From Tridacna crocea (Eukaryota; Mollusca; Bivalvia; Cardiida; Cardiidae): a stretch of 64,000 nt of DNA. Within the stretch, counting starts at the first letter, position 1. Every line of letters starts with the position of its first letter. Position numbers and translations under genes: made by a program. The notes beneath the pieces are model-generated. The model did no database searches. It was given only the letters and a program-made list of their open reading frames with translations, and had not been told where the DNA came from. The stretch covers positions 70,521,277 to 70,585,276 of the forward strand of contig OX031056.1 in the NCBI GenBank assembly GCA_943736015.1. The letters run 5' to 3'. Shown here piece by piece: positions 40,900 through 51,900 of this stretch.

Positions 40900-40986
40900 C
40901 ATATCGCCGCTTTACTTCAAAAACCTCGCAAATACAGCTTGTTTCAAACTGTAGCTACAAGGTTTTTGGAGTAAACAGATGATATG
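40900..40986. repeat. Second copy of the 81-bp hairpin element
   Basis: CATATCGCCGCTTTACTTC pairs loosely with GAGTAAACAGATGATATG. Similar to 4989-5069 but less symmetrical. Confidence 0.75.
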
Positions 40987-41255
40987 ACCTAGGGAGTGCA
41001 CACTAGCTATATCGATGGCTTGATTTTCATTTTCAATCAAGGTTAGATATTTCAAACAAAAGATATTCACAAGACATTTTGCGAACAGTAAAGTCAAGAT
41101 CAGGTTGCATAGAATGTGCAGTCTGATCTTGGATCTACACTGTCCAACAAGGAGGTATCTGCATCCCCCCCCCTTAAAAAAAAAAATGAAATCCCAAAAC
41201 ATGGGTTTTTGGGTTTTCACTATGGGATTGAGATCAACTTCACTCTCTTAGCAGG

Positions 41256-41485
41256 TTAACCCTTTACAACACAGCAGAATTTAAGACCTATCCAACTTGA
41301 AAGCATTTGCAGACGATACTTTCATATTGACTGAAATGATGCAATTTTTTCTTTGATAGAGCAGAAAACTTTGTGGGAAAAGGAGAAAATGCTGGTTACC
41401 AGCATTTTCTCCTTTTCCCACAAAGTTTTCAAAAGGCCTCTTCTGCACAGTTGTTAAACGCCGTCATTGTTTGGTAAAGGGTTAA
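41256..41485 (-). mobile_element. Palindromic TTAA MITE
   Basis: TTAACCCTTTACAACAC to TTGGTAAAGGGTTAA. The arms carry matched CTTTGTGGG and CCCACAAAG. Confidence 0.92.
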
Positions 41486-41521
41486 GAGTTACAAATGAAG
41501 CCTTTAGACTCTTAACCAGGT

Positions 41522-41745
41522 TTAACCCTTTACCAAACTATGCCAAATTTAAGGACCTTGATGGCAAAGGCTTTTGAGAACATTGTGGGAAAAGGAGAAA
41601 ATGCTTATAATCAGCATTTTCTCCTTTTTGCATTTTTTTTTCTAGCCTTTACAGGAGTTTTAGTTTCTTTAGTCGCATTTAATAAATCTGTCATCTTAAG
41701 ATGCTTTTGATCTGTCCTAAATTTTGTTGTATGGTAAAGGATTGA
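41522..41745 (+). mobile_element. Palindromic TTAA MITE
   Basis: TTAACCCTTTACCAAAC to ATGGTAAAGGATTGA. The right arm is decayed beyond CTCCTTTTT. Confidence 0.88.
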
Positions 41746-42313
41746 ATAGGGGTTAACATTTTCCTTTATTCACAGCTTATCATTTTGAATAAGACCACTT
41801 ATAACTTACATAACTTTGAACTTTACCACTTATAACCTACACAACTCTAAAACTTTTCCACTTATAACATGTACCAGTTTGAAATTGACCACTTATAACC
41901 TACACCACTCTTAACTTAACCACTTATAACCTACACCACTCTTAATTTTACCTACACCACTTTGAACTTAACCACTTATAACCTACACCACTGATAACTT
42001 TACCACTTAAAACCTGTACCACTTTGAACTTTACCACTTATAACCTACACCACTCTTAACTTTACCTATACCACTTTGAACCTTACCACTTATAACCTAC
42101 ACCACTTTGAACTTTACCACTTATAACCTACACCACTCTTAACCTTACCACTTATAACATACACCACCTTTAACTTTACCTACACCACTTTGAACTTTAC
42201 CACTTATAACTACACCACTCTTAACTGTACCACTTATAACCTACACTACTCTTAACTTTACCTCTTATAACCTGTACCAGTTAGAACTAGACCACTTGTA
42301 ACCTACACCATTC

Positions 42314-42539
42314 TTAACCCTCTACCACACAATCCCTACTTTTGACTCTCCTAAGAAAGAAGCCTTTTGAAAATATTGTGGGAAAAGGAGAAAATGCTGG
42401 TAACAAGCATTTTCTCCTTTTCCCACAATATTTTCTACTCTATCACAGAAAAATTACACCATTTGAGCCACAATGAAATTGTCTTCTGCAAATGCTTTAA
42501 ATTTGGGCAAGGCTAAAATTTTGTCTGGTAAAGGGTTAA
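42314..42539 (+). mobile_element. Palindromic TTAA MITE in the minisatellite
   Basis: TTAACCCTCTACC to CTGGTAAAGGGTTAA. Matched arm change ATATTGTGGG/CCCACAATAT. Confidence 0.93.
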
Positions 42540-42783
42540 CTTGGCCACTTCCAAGCTACACCAGTTTGAACTTGACCACTTACAATCTACACCACTTTGA
42601 ACTTAACCACTTATAACCTACACCACTCTTAATTTTACCACTTATAACTTACACCACTTTGAACTTGACCAATTATAACTTTCACCACTTTGAACTAACC
42701 ACTTACAACCTACACCACTCCTAATTTTACCACTTATAACCTGTACCAGTTTGACTTTGACCACTTATAACCTACACCACTCT

Positions 42784-43010
42784 TAATCCTTTACCACACA
42801 ATCCCTACTTTTGACTCCCCTAAGGAAGAAGCATTTTGAAAACATTGTGGGAAAAGGAGAAAATGCTGGTAACCAGCATTTTCTCCTTTTCCCACAATGT
42901 CTTCTACTCTATCACAGAAAAATTACACCGTTGGAGCCACAGTGAAATTGTCGTCTGCAAATGCTTTCAATTTGGACAAGGCTAAAATTTTGTCGTCTGG
43001 TAAAGGCTAA
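42784..43010 (+). mobile_element. Second palindromic TTAA MITE in the minisatellite
   Basis: TTAATCCTTTACC to CTGGTAAAGGCTAA. Very similar to the copy 470 bp upstream (shared GACTC(C/T)CCTAAG), so it may have been copied with the satellite. Confidence 0.93.
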
Positions 43011-43090
43011 ACTTGGCCACTTATAAGGTACATCAGTTTGAACTTATCTACTTAAAACCTGTACCAACTTTTAACTTTACCACTTAAAAA

Positions 43091-43630
43091 CCTAAAATTA
43101 ACACAAAACAATTACCAAAACCTAGCCAGACCTCTTTGTGTTCAGGTGGGTTATGAGTCTTGAGTCTTAAAAAAGAAGTTTTAAAAAGCATGAAAAACAA
43201 ATCGTCAAAAGATTGCACTCAACCTAGATTATTTTCAGAATCAAAATCTTAGCAAGGTCTCATGAAGAAAAAATGAAAAGCGTGGCAATGAGAATGTACA
43301 ACTAGCCACTTGGAGTGTTTAATTAACTCTTGGGGTGCCTAACACAATTAAAGACACTCTTGCATCCAGTGTAGATCAAAGATTAGACTGCAAAGGATAT
43401 GCAGAATGATCCTGAATCTACACTGTCCCATCCAATAAGAAGATCCTATATTCAAGCTTGCCATATGTAATAGAAAGACGATTATTATGAACACATTATC
43501 AAAAACAGAAAGACAAATATTATGAACACATTATCAAAATCTCAAAGAAGAAAATTCAGTCTCTAGAATGGATACAATGTTTCCATGTATCAGTCCTGGA
43601 GACCCATCTTTTGACCCAAGGTGAACTATA
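43091..43630. other. Mostly unrecognised sequence with a GATC-type hairpin remnant
   Basis: AGATTAGACTGCAAAGG...CAGAATGATCCTGAAT at about 43375-43425 matches the short hairpin repeat. AAAGACAAATATTATGAACA occurs as a near-duplicate at about 43470-43530. Confidence 0.4.
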
Positions 43631-43859
43631 TTAACCCATTACCACACAATCCCTACTTTTGACGACCCTGAGAAAGAAACCTTTAGAAAACTTTGTGGGA
43701 AAAGGAGAAAATGCTGGTAACCAGCATTTTCTTCTTTTCCCACAATGTTTTCTACCCTTCACAAAACAAATTTTAAATTTTCAGTCACTTTTGTTTTGCT
43801 GTCTGCAAATGCTTTCGCTTTGGACAAGCCTAATATTTTGTTGTTTGGTATAGAGTTAA
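43631..43859 (+). mobile_element. Palindromic TTAA MITE
   Basis: TTAACCCATTACC to TTGGTATAGAGTTAA. Left arm CTTTGTGGG against right CCCACAATG. Confidence 0.92.
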
Positions 43860-43872
43860 AAGTTGAATGAAA

Positions 43873-44319
43873 TACAGGGTGTCCAGAAAGAAAGGCAACA
43901 TTTATGTACATGGCTTTCAATTTCAGATAGAGAGATGAAAATTTATAGACATGTTTGTGGAATATGTATATCTTTCATGTGATATTTGTATTCAATTTTC
44001 CTTACATTACACCCTACTCTGTGGAATATGTAAGTCTTTTGTGTGATATTTGTATTCAATTTTCCTTACATTACACCATACGGAAAAAGCATAAAAACCT
44101 GTCACATTAAAAACTCCATTGACAAATGAAATGATGCCAACGACAAAAAGGTACTTCATATTTGAAATATGTATTAATGTACTGAAAACTGAATGAAATT
44201 ATCGCAAAAAAAAAAAAAAAAAAAAAAACTTACACATGTAGAAATTTTTATCTCATCTAAAATCAAAAGCCCTAATATAAATGTGCAAAAGTGTTGCCTT
44301 ACATTTCCGACACCCTGTA
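43873..44319. mobile_element. Tc1/mariner-type MITE with TA target site
   Basis: TACAGGGTGTCCAGAAAG and, reversed, TACAGGGTGTCGGAAAT form terminal inverted repeats at TA. The interior holds a direct duplication (TCTTT(C/T)(A/G)TGTGATATTTG at about 43970 and 44035) and an A-run, with no transposase. Confidence 0.78.
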
Positions 44320-44339
44320 TATTCTAGAAATTAATGCAG

Positions 44340-44800
44340 AATCCAAAGTTTGACCTTTCTGAAACATTTCATAGAGGCATCAGTATGACCTGTCTGAAAA
44401 TATTTGATCTAAAGACATCAGGGCCCGTATTCACCAACCATTCTTGTGAATATTCTTAGTCTTATTCTCCAAGATTTTCTATATTTGTAAGTAACACAAC
44501 TTCTGATTGGCTAAACCATTCAGTTTAGCCAATCAGAAGTTGTGTTACTTTCAAATAGAGATTCTGGAGAACAAGCCAAGGGACATTCTTAATAATGGTT
44601 GGTGAATACGGGCCCTGATTTTCACTTTTGAAAAATATGTTATAACGGCATCAGTTTGACCGTTCTGAAAATATGCCATAAGACATAAATTTGTCATTTC
44701 TTTTAAAATATGTCATAAAGACATTTGTCATGTCTTTCTTTAAACCATGTCATAAAAACATAAGATTGTCCTTTCTTGAAAATATGTCATCTAGATATCA
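44340..44800. repeat. ~50-bp degenerate tandem repeat (GTCATAAAGACAT)
   Basis: Units with TTTGACC(T/G)TTCTGAAAATAT, GTCATAAAGACATC and CAGT recur about eight times. A GGGCCC palindromic element is inserted in them. Confidence 0.65.
44422..44617. mobile_element. GGGCCC palindromic MITE, full copy
   Basis: A 196-bp imperfect palindrome. GGGCCCGTATTCACCAACC begins it and its reverse complement ends it, and GCCAATCAGAAGTTGTG lies near the centre. Other copies are at 49930-50127 and 3238-3341 (half). Confidence 0.9.
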
Positions 44801-44908
44801 TCTCAGTAACCTTTGAACATGTAGCATAACACTATTAGAATACTCTTTTGTCCCTCATTTGCTCTTTTCCTATTTTGTTTTCAACGACTTCTGCAGGGTT
44901 GTTAAAAT

Positions 44909-45124
44909 TCTTGCTACAAAACCTGAGTTAAAACAACTCTGAAGAAGACTGCTTTTGAAAACATAGCAGTTAAAGGAGCAAATGCTGGTAACTAGCATTT
45001 TCTCCTTTTACCACAATGTTTTCTACTATTTCAGAAGGGAAATCTCATCAGCTGGGCCAACATCAACATGTTATCTGCTGAGGCTTTTCAATTAAGACAA
45101 ATCTCATATTTTGCAGTGAGGTGA
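44909..45124 (+). mobile_element. Decayed MITE
   Basis: ACAACTCTGAAGAAG, a mismatched hairpin, then TTATCTGCTGAGGC and a worn end. Confidence 0.6.
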
Positions 45125-45345
45125 ACAGAACCAGGACAAAAGTCCACCTTGGGTCATGAAAATACATGTACATGCAACCTTGTTTGGTATTGCCAATAAG
45201 TATCATGGAAAAAAAAAACTGGATCAAACTAACACATGGCTTTTCTGTGTAAATGCTTAGTTCAAAAAAAAATTTAAGATTCTACCCGAACCTGATCTCT
45301 AAATATCAAATAACAGATTCTTAACCCTCATCAAATAACAGATTC

Positions 45346-45538
45346 TTAACCCTTTACCTCTTGATCCCAAGTTTAAACGACCCTGATAAAAAGAGGCTTT
45401 TGAAAACATTGTGGGAATCCCTTTTCCACGGTGTTCTGTATCCTTCTCCAAACTGTTTCCAACTTTTCAACCAAATTTATTCCATTCTCAGCAAATGCTT
45501 TCAACTTAGATTAGTCTAAAGTTCGGCAGCGCTGTTAA
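45346..45538 (+). mobile_element. MITE with a collapsed hairpin
   Basis: TTAACCCTTTACCTC to GCGCTGTTAA. The hairpin is reduced to GTGGGAATCCC. Shares its right TTAA with the next element. Confidence 0.82.
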
Positions 45539-45767
45539 CCCTTTATGTGGCAAAATTTTAGACTTATCTGGGTCGAAGAAACCTACAGACTAAAATTCAC
45601 ATATTTTTCAAATGATACTATTTTGTCCTTAAATATGTACAAACCATTGTGGGAAAAGGAGAAAATACTGGTAACCAGCATTTTCTCCTTTTCCCGCAAT
45701 GGTTTCAAAAACTACATGTACCTTTCTCAGGGTTGTTAAAACTAAGGATTGTGAGGTAAAAAGTTGA
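45535..45767 (-). mobile_element. Palindromic TTAA MITE downstream of the zinc-finger gene
   Basis: TTAACCCTTTATGTGG to GAGGTAAAAAGTTGA. Matched arm change CCATTG/CAATGG. Lies about 100 bp past the stop at 45869. Confidence 0.88.
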
Positions 45768-45868
45768 ATATAAGAAAAAGAAAAAAAAAATTCAGTATCA
45801 GTAGCAGACTGTCAAATAAGTCTATGTCAACTCCATCCATTTCTAGCTACCTCTGGAACTTTCTTTGC

Positions 45869-45933
45869 TTAGACATTGGGTTCTTTCTGTTTCTTATTCT
45901 TTGCTCCCATTGACTGTGATTTTTTGCCAGGAC
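45869..45933 (-). CDS. Zinc-finger gene, candidate terminal exon (20 residues and stop)
   Basis: After acceptor CTCTTGCAG the sequence reads in phase as PGKKSQSMGAKNKKQKEPNV then TAA, continuing the Lys-rich C-terminus. Phase and composition fit, but the exon is short and lies 2.7 kb from the previous one. A candidate AATAAA (TTTATT at 45476-45481) lies inside the downstream MITE. Confidence 0.6.
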
Positions 45934-48900
45934 CTGCAAGAGATTCAACCACATAATTAAGCTTTGTTTGGAGTCCACTAATCATCAATAATACTTAACT
46001 ATATCCTGTCAACAAGAATAGATTGTATGTTTTAACCCATTACCGCACAATCCCTACATTTGACAACCCTTTAGAAAATATTGTGGGAAAAGAAGAAATT
46101 GCTGGTCACCAGTATTTTCTCCATTTCCCTCAATGTTTTTTACCCTTCACAAAACAAAATTTCAAATTTTCAGTCACTTTAATTTTGTCGTCTGCAAATA
46201 CTTTCAATTTGGATAAACCTAAAATTTTGTCATTTGCTAATGAGTTAAGGCTGTTTTCAACTTGTAATTTCCGTTTTATCATTGCAGCCAGTGCACCTAT
46301 GCATGGTTTCCACGAGTTTCTTTCACCAGTACTCCACCCAATACTCTTTTCCAAGCCACTGGCTGCCTTCCCACATAACCATCGTCAAATTAATGGGCAG
46401 TGCGGGGAAAGAAATAAGACCAGTTGCAATGACTACCATGAGCCTTCAGAAAGAAGTCGGCCGAGTGAGGACTTATAACTTTACCACACAATCCTAACTT
46501 TTTGACGACCCCAAGAAGGAAGCCTTCTGAAAACATTGCGGGAAAAGGAAGAGAATGATTATTTCTATCAATCATAGGGTAGAAAACATTGTTGGAAACA
46601 GAAGAAACACTGGCTGCCAGCATTTTTCACCTTTTCCCACAATGTTTTCTACCCTGCTGGAAACAAATTTCAATTTTTGAGTTATGGTCTTTAAATGCTT
46701 TAAATCTGAGCCATATTTATTTTGGCATCTGCTAATGCTTTTGACTTGGACAAGTCTACAATTTTGTCATTTGTTAAAGAGTTAAGACTTGTCTAAATTG
46801 AAATCATTTGCAGACATTAAAATAAAAGTGACTGAAAATTTGAAATTTGTATCGAAGAGGAGAGAAAACATTGTGGGAAAAGGTGAAAATGCTAGTTTCC
46901 AGCATTTTCTCCTTTTCCCGCAATGTTTTCTAAAGCCTTCTTTCTAAGGGTCGTCAAAAGTAGGGATTGTGTGGTAGTGTGTTATCCGATTCCTGGCAAC
47001 ATAAAGCAGCACTCCTCTTGTAAGTTTGGTTATTTCATGAGCTAATCCCACCATAACAGGAATCAAAACCTCGGATGCGACCATTATCTCCCGCTAGATG
47101 GCATTCTACATATATACATCTATCAAATTTGGGCATCCTGGGTACAGAACCACACTACTTTTCCACACAACAACCGTTACTTTGAATTTCAAACTAAAAT
47201 AAACATTTATGCAATAAAACGCTACCAGGTGCAATTCATTCAGCTATGATCAGTTATTAAGAGAAATCTGGAGCTAAAACCGAATCTTTGAAGAATATGA
47301 CTTGTGCAGACAATGCTGATGCCACAGGCCAACTCTGAGCACCTATACCTAAAACCATGGAGAGCCAGCTATTGAGTGGGTTCTATATTTCTCTTATTGA
47401 GCCACTCATTTGACAAAAACCTTTCTGGAAGTCCTGCCATGGACAACGGTTAGATAAAATGGATTTGGCGTATTGGTAATTATGTGATGACTTGATCGAT
47501 ACGTGTAATGATCAACGAGTTACATTAGGCCCTCTTTTCATACAGCATGGCCCACTTAACTCTTTGCCACACAATCCCGACTTTTTACGACCCAAAGAAA
47601 GAAGCCTTTTGAAAACATTGTAGGAAAAGGAAAAAATGCTGGTAACCAGCATTTTCTCCTTTTCCCACAATGTTTTCTACCCTTCCCAAACCAAATTACA
47701 ATTTTTCAGTCACCTTATTTTTGTCGTCTGCAAATGCTTTCAATTTGGACAGGTCCAAAATTTTGTTGTTTGGTAAAGTTAAAAGATTGATTGATTGATT
47801 GTATGGTGTTTAATGCAGTTTTCAACCTTATTTCAGTTATATCGCGGTGGCCAGTGCACCTATCCATGTCTTCCTGGAGTTTCCGTTACTAGTACTCCAC
47901 ACAACATTCTTTCCAAGCCACTGGCTGCTTTCCCACATAACCATCGTCGAAACAATGATCAGCGGTGAGAGAGGAATGAATCCTGTCGCAATGATTATCA
48001 TCAATCCTTGGTAAGAAATTCGCCAATCCAGGGATCAAACTTGTGTCCCTGTTCTCATGTCCTGCACGTTACCGACTGAGCTACTGGGGCTCCACCCCAC
48101 TTGTAAGAAAGGCGAAATTTGGTCACTATACCGACAGTAATCTTACTGTTATTTATCTATCTACAACAAACCAATTGCACATTTCAATTTCATGACTTGA
48201 CTCTTTACCACATAATCCCGAGTTTTAACGACCCTGAAGAAGAAAGCCTTTAGAAAACATTGTAGGAAAAGGAGAAAATGCTGGTGACCACAATGTTTTC
48301 TACCCTTTTCTCCTTTTTCCACAATATTTTCTACCCTTTCTGATATCATGTTCTTTATTTTTGAGCCCACTTCACTCTTTACCAAATGACAAAATTGTAG
48401 ACACTTCCAAATTGAAAGCATTTGCAGACAACAAAATAAACATGGCTAAAAAATTGAAATTAGTTTTGGGAGGGGTAGAAAACGTTGCGGGAAAAGGAGA
48501 AAATGCTGGTAACCAGCATTTTCTCCTTTTCCCACAATGTTTTCAGGCTTCTTTCTCAGGGTCGTTCAAAGTCCGGATTGTGTGGTAAAGAGTTAAAATT
48601 GTTGTCTGCTACTACTTTCAATTTGAATCAGTCTAACATTTCATCGTGTGCAAAAGACTTAATCTTACCACTCCCTTTTTCGGCTTTACATCTTTTTATC
48701 TTCAGTTTCTCTTTCTCATTCTTCTCACGGATTTCTTTATGCTGCATCAGCTTTGCTTGTATTTTCTTCCGGCGAGCTTCTTGCTTTTGCATTTTCATAT
48801 TCTGCAAGTGCTTCTCTGTTTTCATGTGTGCATGCAGCACCTTGTAAAATTTCTTGCACACCTCACAAAATTTCAGTTTGGCACCACTCTTTTTGACATC

Positions 48901-51900
48901 AAGAGAGGGAGCTGTAGAATTTTTCAACGGCTTACTTTCTAGGTCTTCCACATTTTTAACCACACTTGCAGGAATATCCTTCAATCCTGGTGTTGAAATG
49001 TTTAGAACAGAAGATATACAAGATGGTTTACCATCTCTAGATGGTACAGAAACATTTTTTGTTGTTCCTATCTTGGGCTTCCTGGGCACCTGCTTAGCAA
49101 GGGTATTTTTCTTGATGTTTTCTTGATGGAGTGTTGCATTGCAGTGTTTATGATAGCTGGATCTGTACAGGAAAGTTACCCCACACAGCCCGCAGAAAAT
49201 TGGAATATCATGATTTCGTCGTATATGCCTCTTCATCAGGTCCTGAAATAAACATTTTCTACAATGGTTAATCTCATCACCCAGTGAAATTTGCCATAGA
49301 AGAAAAACTGGCCCATTTGGCAGATGGTTCCTGCATGATACATAACAAGAGTACATAATGTGGATGGCAATGCCAGGCTGCAATTATTTGTTTTTCAGTG
49401 AAAATTAGTCTCAAAATTTGTGTAACCAGCATTTTATCTTTTTCCGACAATGTTTTCTACCCTTCACAAAATAAATTTTAAATTTTCAGTCACTCTTATT
49501 TTTGTCATCTGCAAATGCTTTCAATTTGGAAAAGCCTAAAATATTGCCGTTCTGTAATGAATTAACTCTTTACCAAACAGCAAAATTGTAGACTAGTCCT
49601 AATTGAAAGGACCAACAAAGTAAACATAACACAAGAATTGAAATTTGTTTCCAGGAGGATAGAAAACATTGTGGGAAAAAGAGAAAATGCTGGTTACCAG
49701 CATTTTCTCCTTTTCCCACAATGTTTTCAAAAGGCTTCTATGTTAATGTTGTAAAAACCAGGGATTATTTGGTAACCCATTGGATTGTGCATTAATGGGT
49801 TGATGAATCAATCTTGATCGACTCTTGACAAAATGCATTAGTCCAAGACACACCCTACATGCTCTTCCCTACAGCAATTTAACGGTTGGATATCCAATCA
49901 GGGAAGCTCTACATCAGAAATTAAACCCTGGGTCCATATTCACCAACCATTCTTAATAATGTTCCTTGTCTTACTCCTCAGAATTTTCTACATTTGTAAG
50001 TAACACAACTTCTGACTAGTAAAACCATTTGGTTTAGCCAATCAGAAGTTGTGTTACTTACAAATTTAGAAAACCTTGGAGAATAAGACTATGAATATTC
50101 TCAAAAATGGTTGATGAATAAGGGCCCTGTACTTACAAATTCTTTAAAGTCTTTCTGACATCTGAAGCACCAGGATTTATGAAACCTCTGAAAATGGTAC
50201 TGCATGTTTGTATACACCGACATCTTACATACTCCACATGTATTGTACGGCTTGATATTCTCAGAGTTGTTATGCTTTTGTACTGACTCAGTACCAGGTT
50301 TTTTATCAAGAGCAAATTTCTTCTTATCGTTCAGGTTTTCCATTTTCACGACTGGTGTTTTACTGCAGATAGTATCGATATCCTTCCCTCCAGCAATGTT
50401 TGTCCTTGATCTTTTGTCAAAATGTTGTCGCATACTAACAAGCTTGCCTGATTCCAACTTTCCTGCTTTAAGCTTATATTTGGACAACAGATCTGCTATC
50501 TTCAGCTTTTCCACAACCTTATGAGGGCTTTCTTCATTTTCATTGTTTTTCAACATTACTGATCCAGAATATTCCCTGATGGACACGTCAGTCTTGAGAT
50601 TCTCTTGGTGCTCCTTTACTGTTACATGTTCATTTTTGGAATTCAAGCAACTGTTTCCTTCAATCGGTTCATTTTTTCCATCCATCTTTTCAGCTGACAA
50701 GAATTCTTTCAAATGTTTATTTTTGGAATTCAAGCCACTCTTTCCTTTGGTCAGTTCATGCTTTCCATCTATCTCTTTAGGTGAACAGTCTTTTTTTGGA
50801 ATATTTTTCCTTTTGGCAACAACTTTTGGTTCCTCAACTTGCTTAGCCTGACGGCAGGCTCTCTTGTTGGTTTTATCAAAATCGCCCAAAAATTTCACAG
50901 CTGATTCATACAGAGCTTTTTCTGACTGACATTTTTCCTTTTTCATTCTAGGCAAACACATAGGAAATCTCTTACTGTATCTATGTCGTCTTCGAGATGA
51001 GACTCTAAATGATCTTGACTGGGTAGTATTGCAATAGTTTGTTTCTCTTTCCACTGATTCTTTATTGTCAGACACATCTGACTCTAATCCATCATAACCA
51101 TTGGCAATTTCATCTAATCTTTCATCAGATATCCAACTTAAATCATCTATGATCTCAGGAGAGTCTGTTGAGCAAAGACATTTTTCAGTTATAACTTGTT
51201 CAATTACTCTATGGATTCCATTTTCACTTTCATAGTCCGACGTGTTTGTATGTGTACCAATGTTTATCACCTCATCATTTGTTTGAGTGGTAGAATCACA
51301 CTCAAAAGGCACTGGAAGTCTAACAAAATCACTTAAATTTTCACAAGTACAGGCTGTACTTGAACTGCGTGTTGACTCTTCCTTCACCTGATCAGTATCA
51401 TGGACCCAAACTGTTCTCTGCGATCTACTTTCAACAACCGAGTCTAGTTTCTCATGGCTGCAGTGAACTGATGATGAATCAACCTCTAGACATTTATGCC
51501 ACTGAATCTTCTTGTGATCATCAAACTTCTTTTGTTTAGGACTGTCCTGTCTAAAATCAACAGTTTTATCCGAATATGCACCATTCTTGCCATTCTTTTC
51601 AGTGACATCAGTTTTACAAAGATATTGTTTCATACCTGATGATGAAACAAAGGGTAATTGGTCTTTAACCTGCCCTGACAATGGAACTAGAAATGACCTT
51701 CTGCTATCAATGACTTCTAATTCTCTTTTGGCCTGAACATACTTCAAATGCAAATCTGATGCAAAATTAAAAGTCATATTCAATGAAAATGGCAATGTCA
51801 AACATCCAGAAAGAGATCTGTCCCTGACTGGTGAGGCTGTATCTGGATAAACCTTGTTTTGTGAGTAAATAACTGTATCAAATGATACAGGTGTGATAAT

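Larger units (their letters stand above)
41790..43090. repeat. CACTTATAACCTACAC minisatellite, interrupted by two MITEs
   Basis: Units of about 30-33 bp with ACCACTTATAACCTACACCA and (C)TCTTAACTTT or TTTGAACTT, roughly 25 in all, on either side of MITEs at 42314 and 42784. Many units contain TTAA. Confidence 0.9.
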
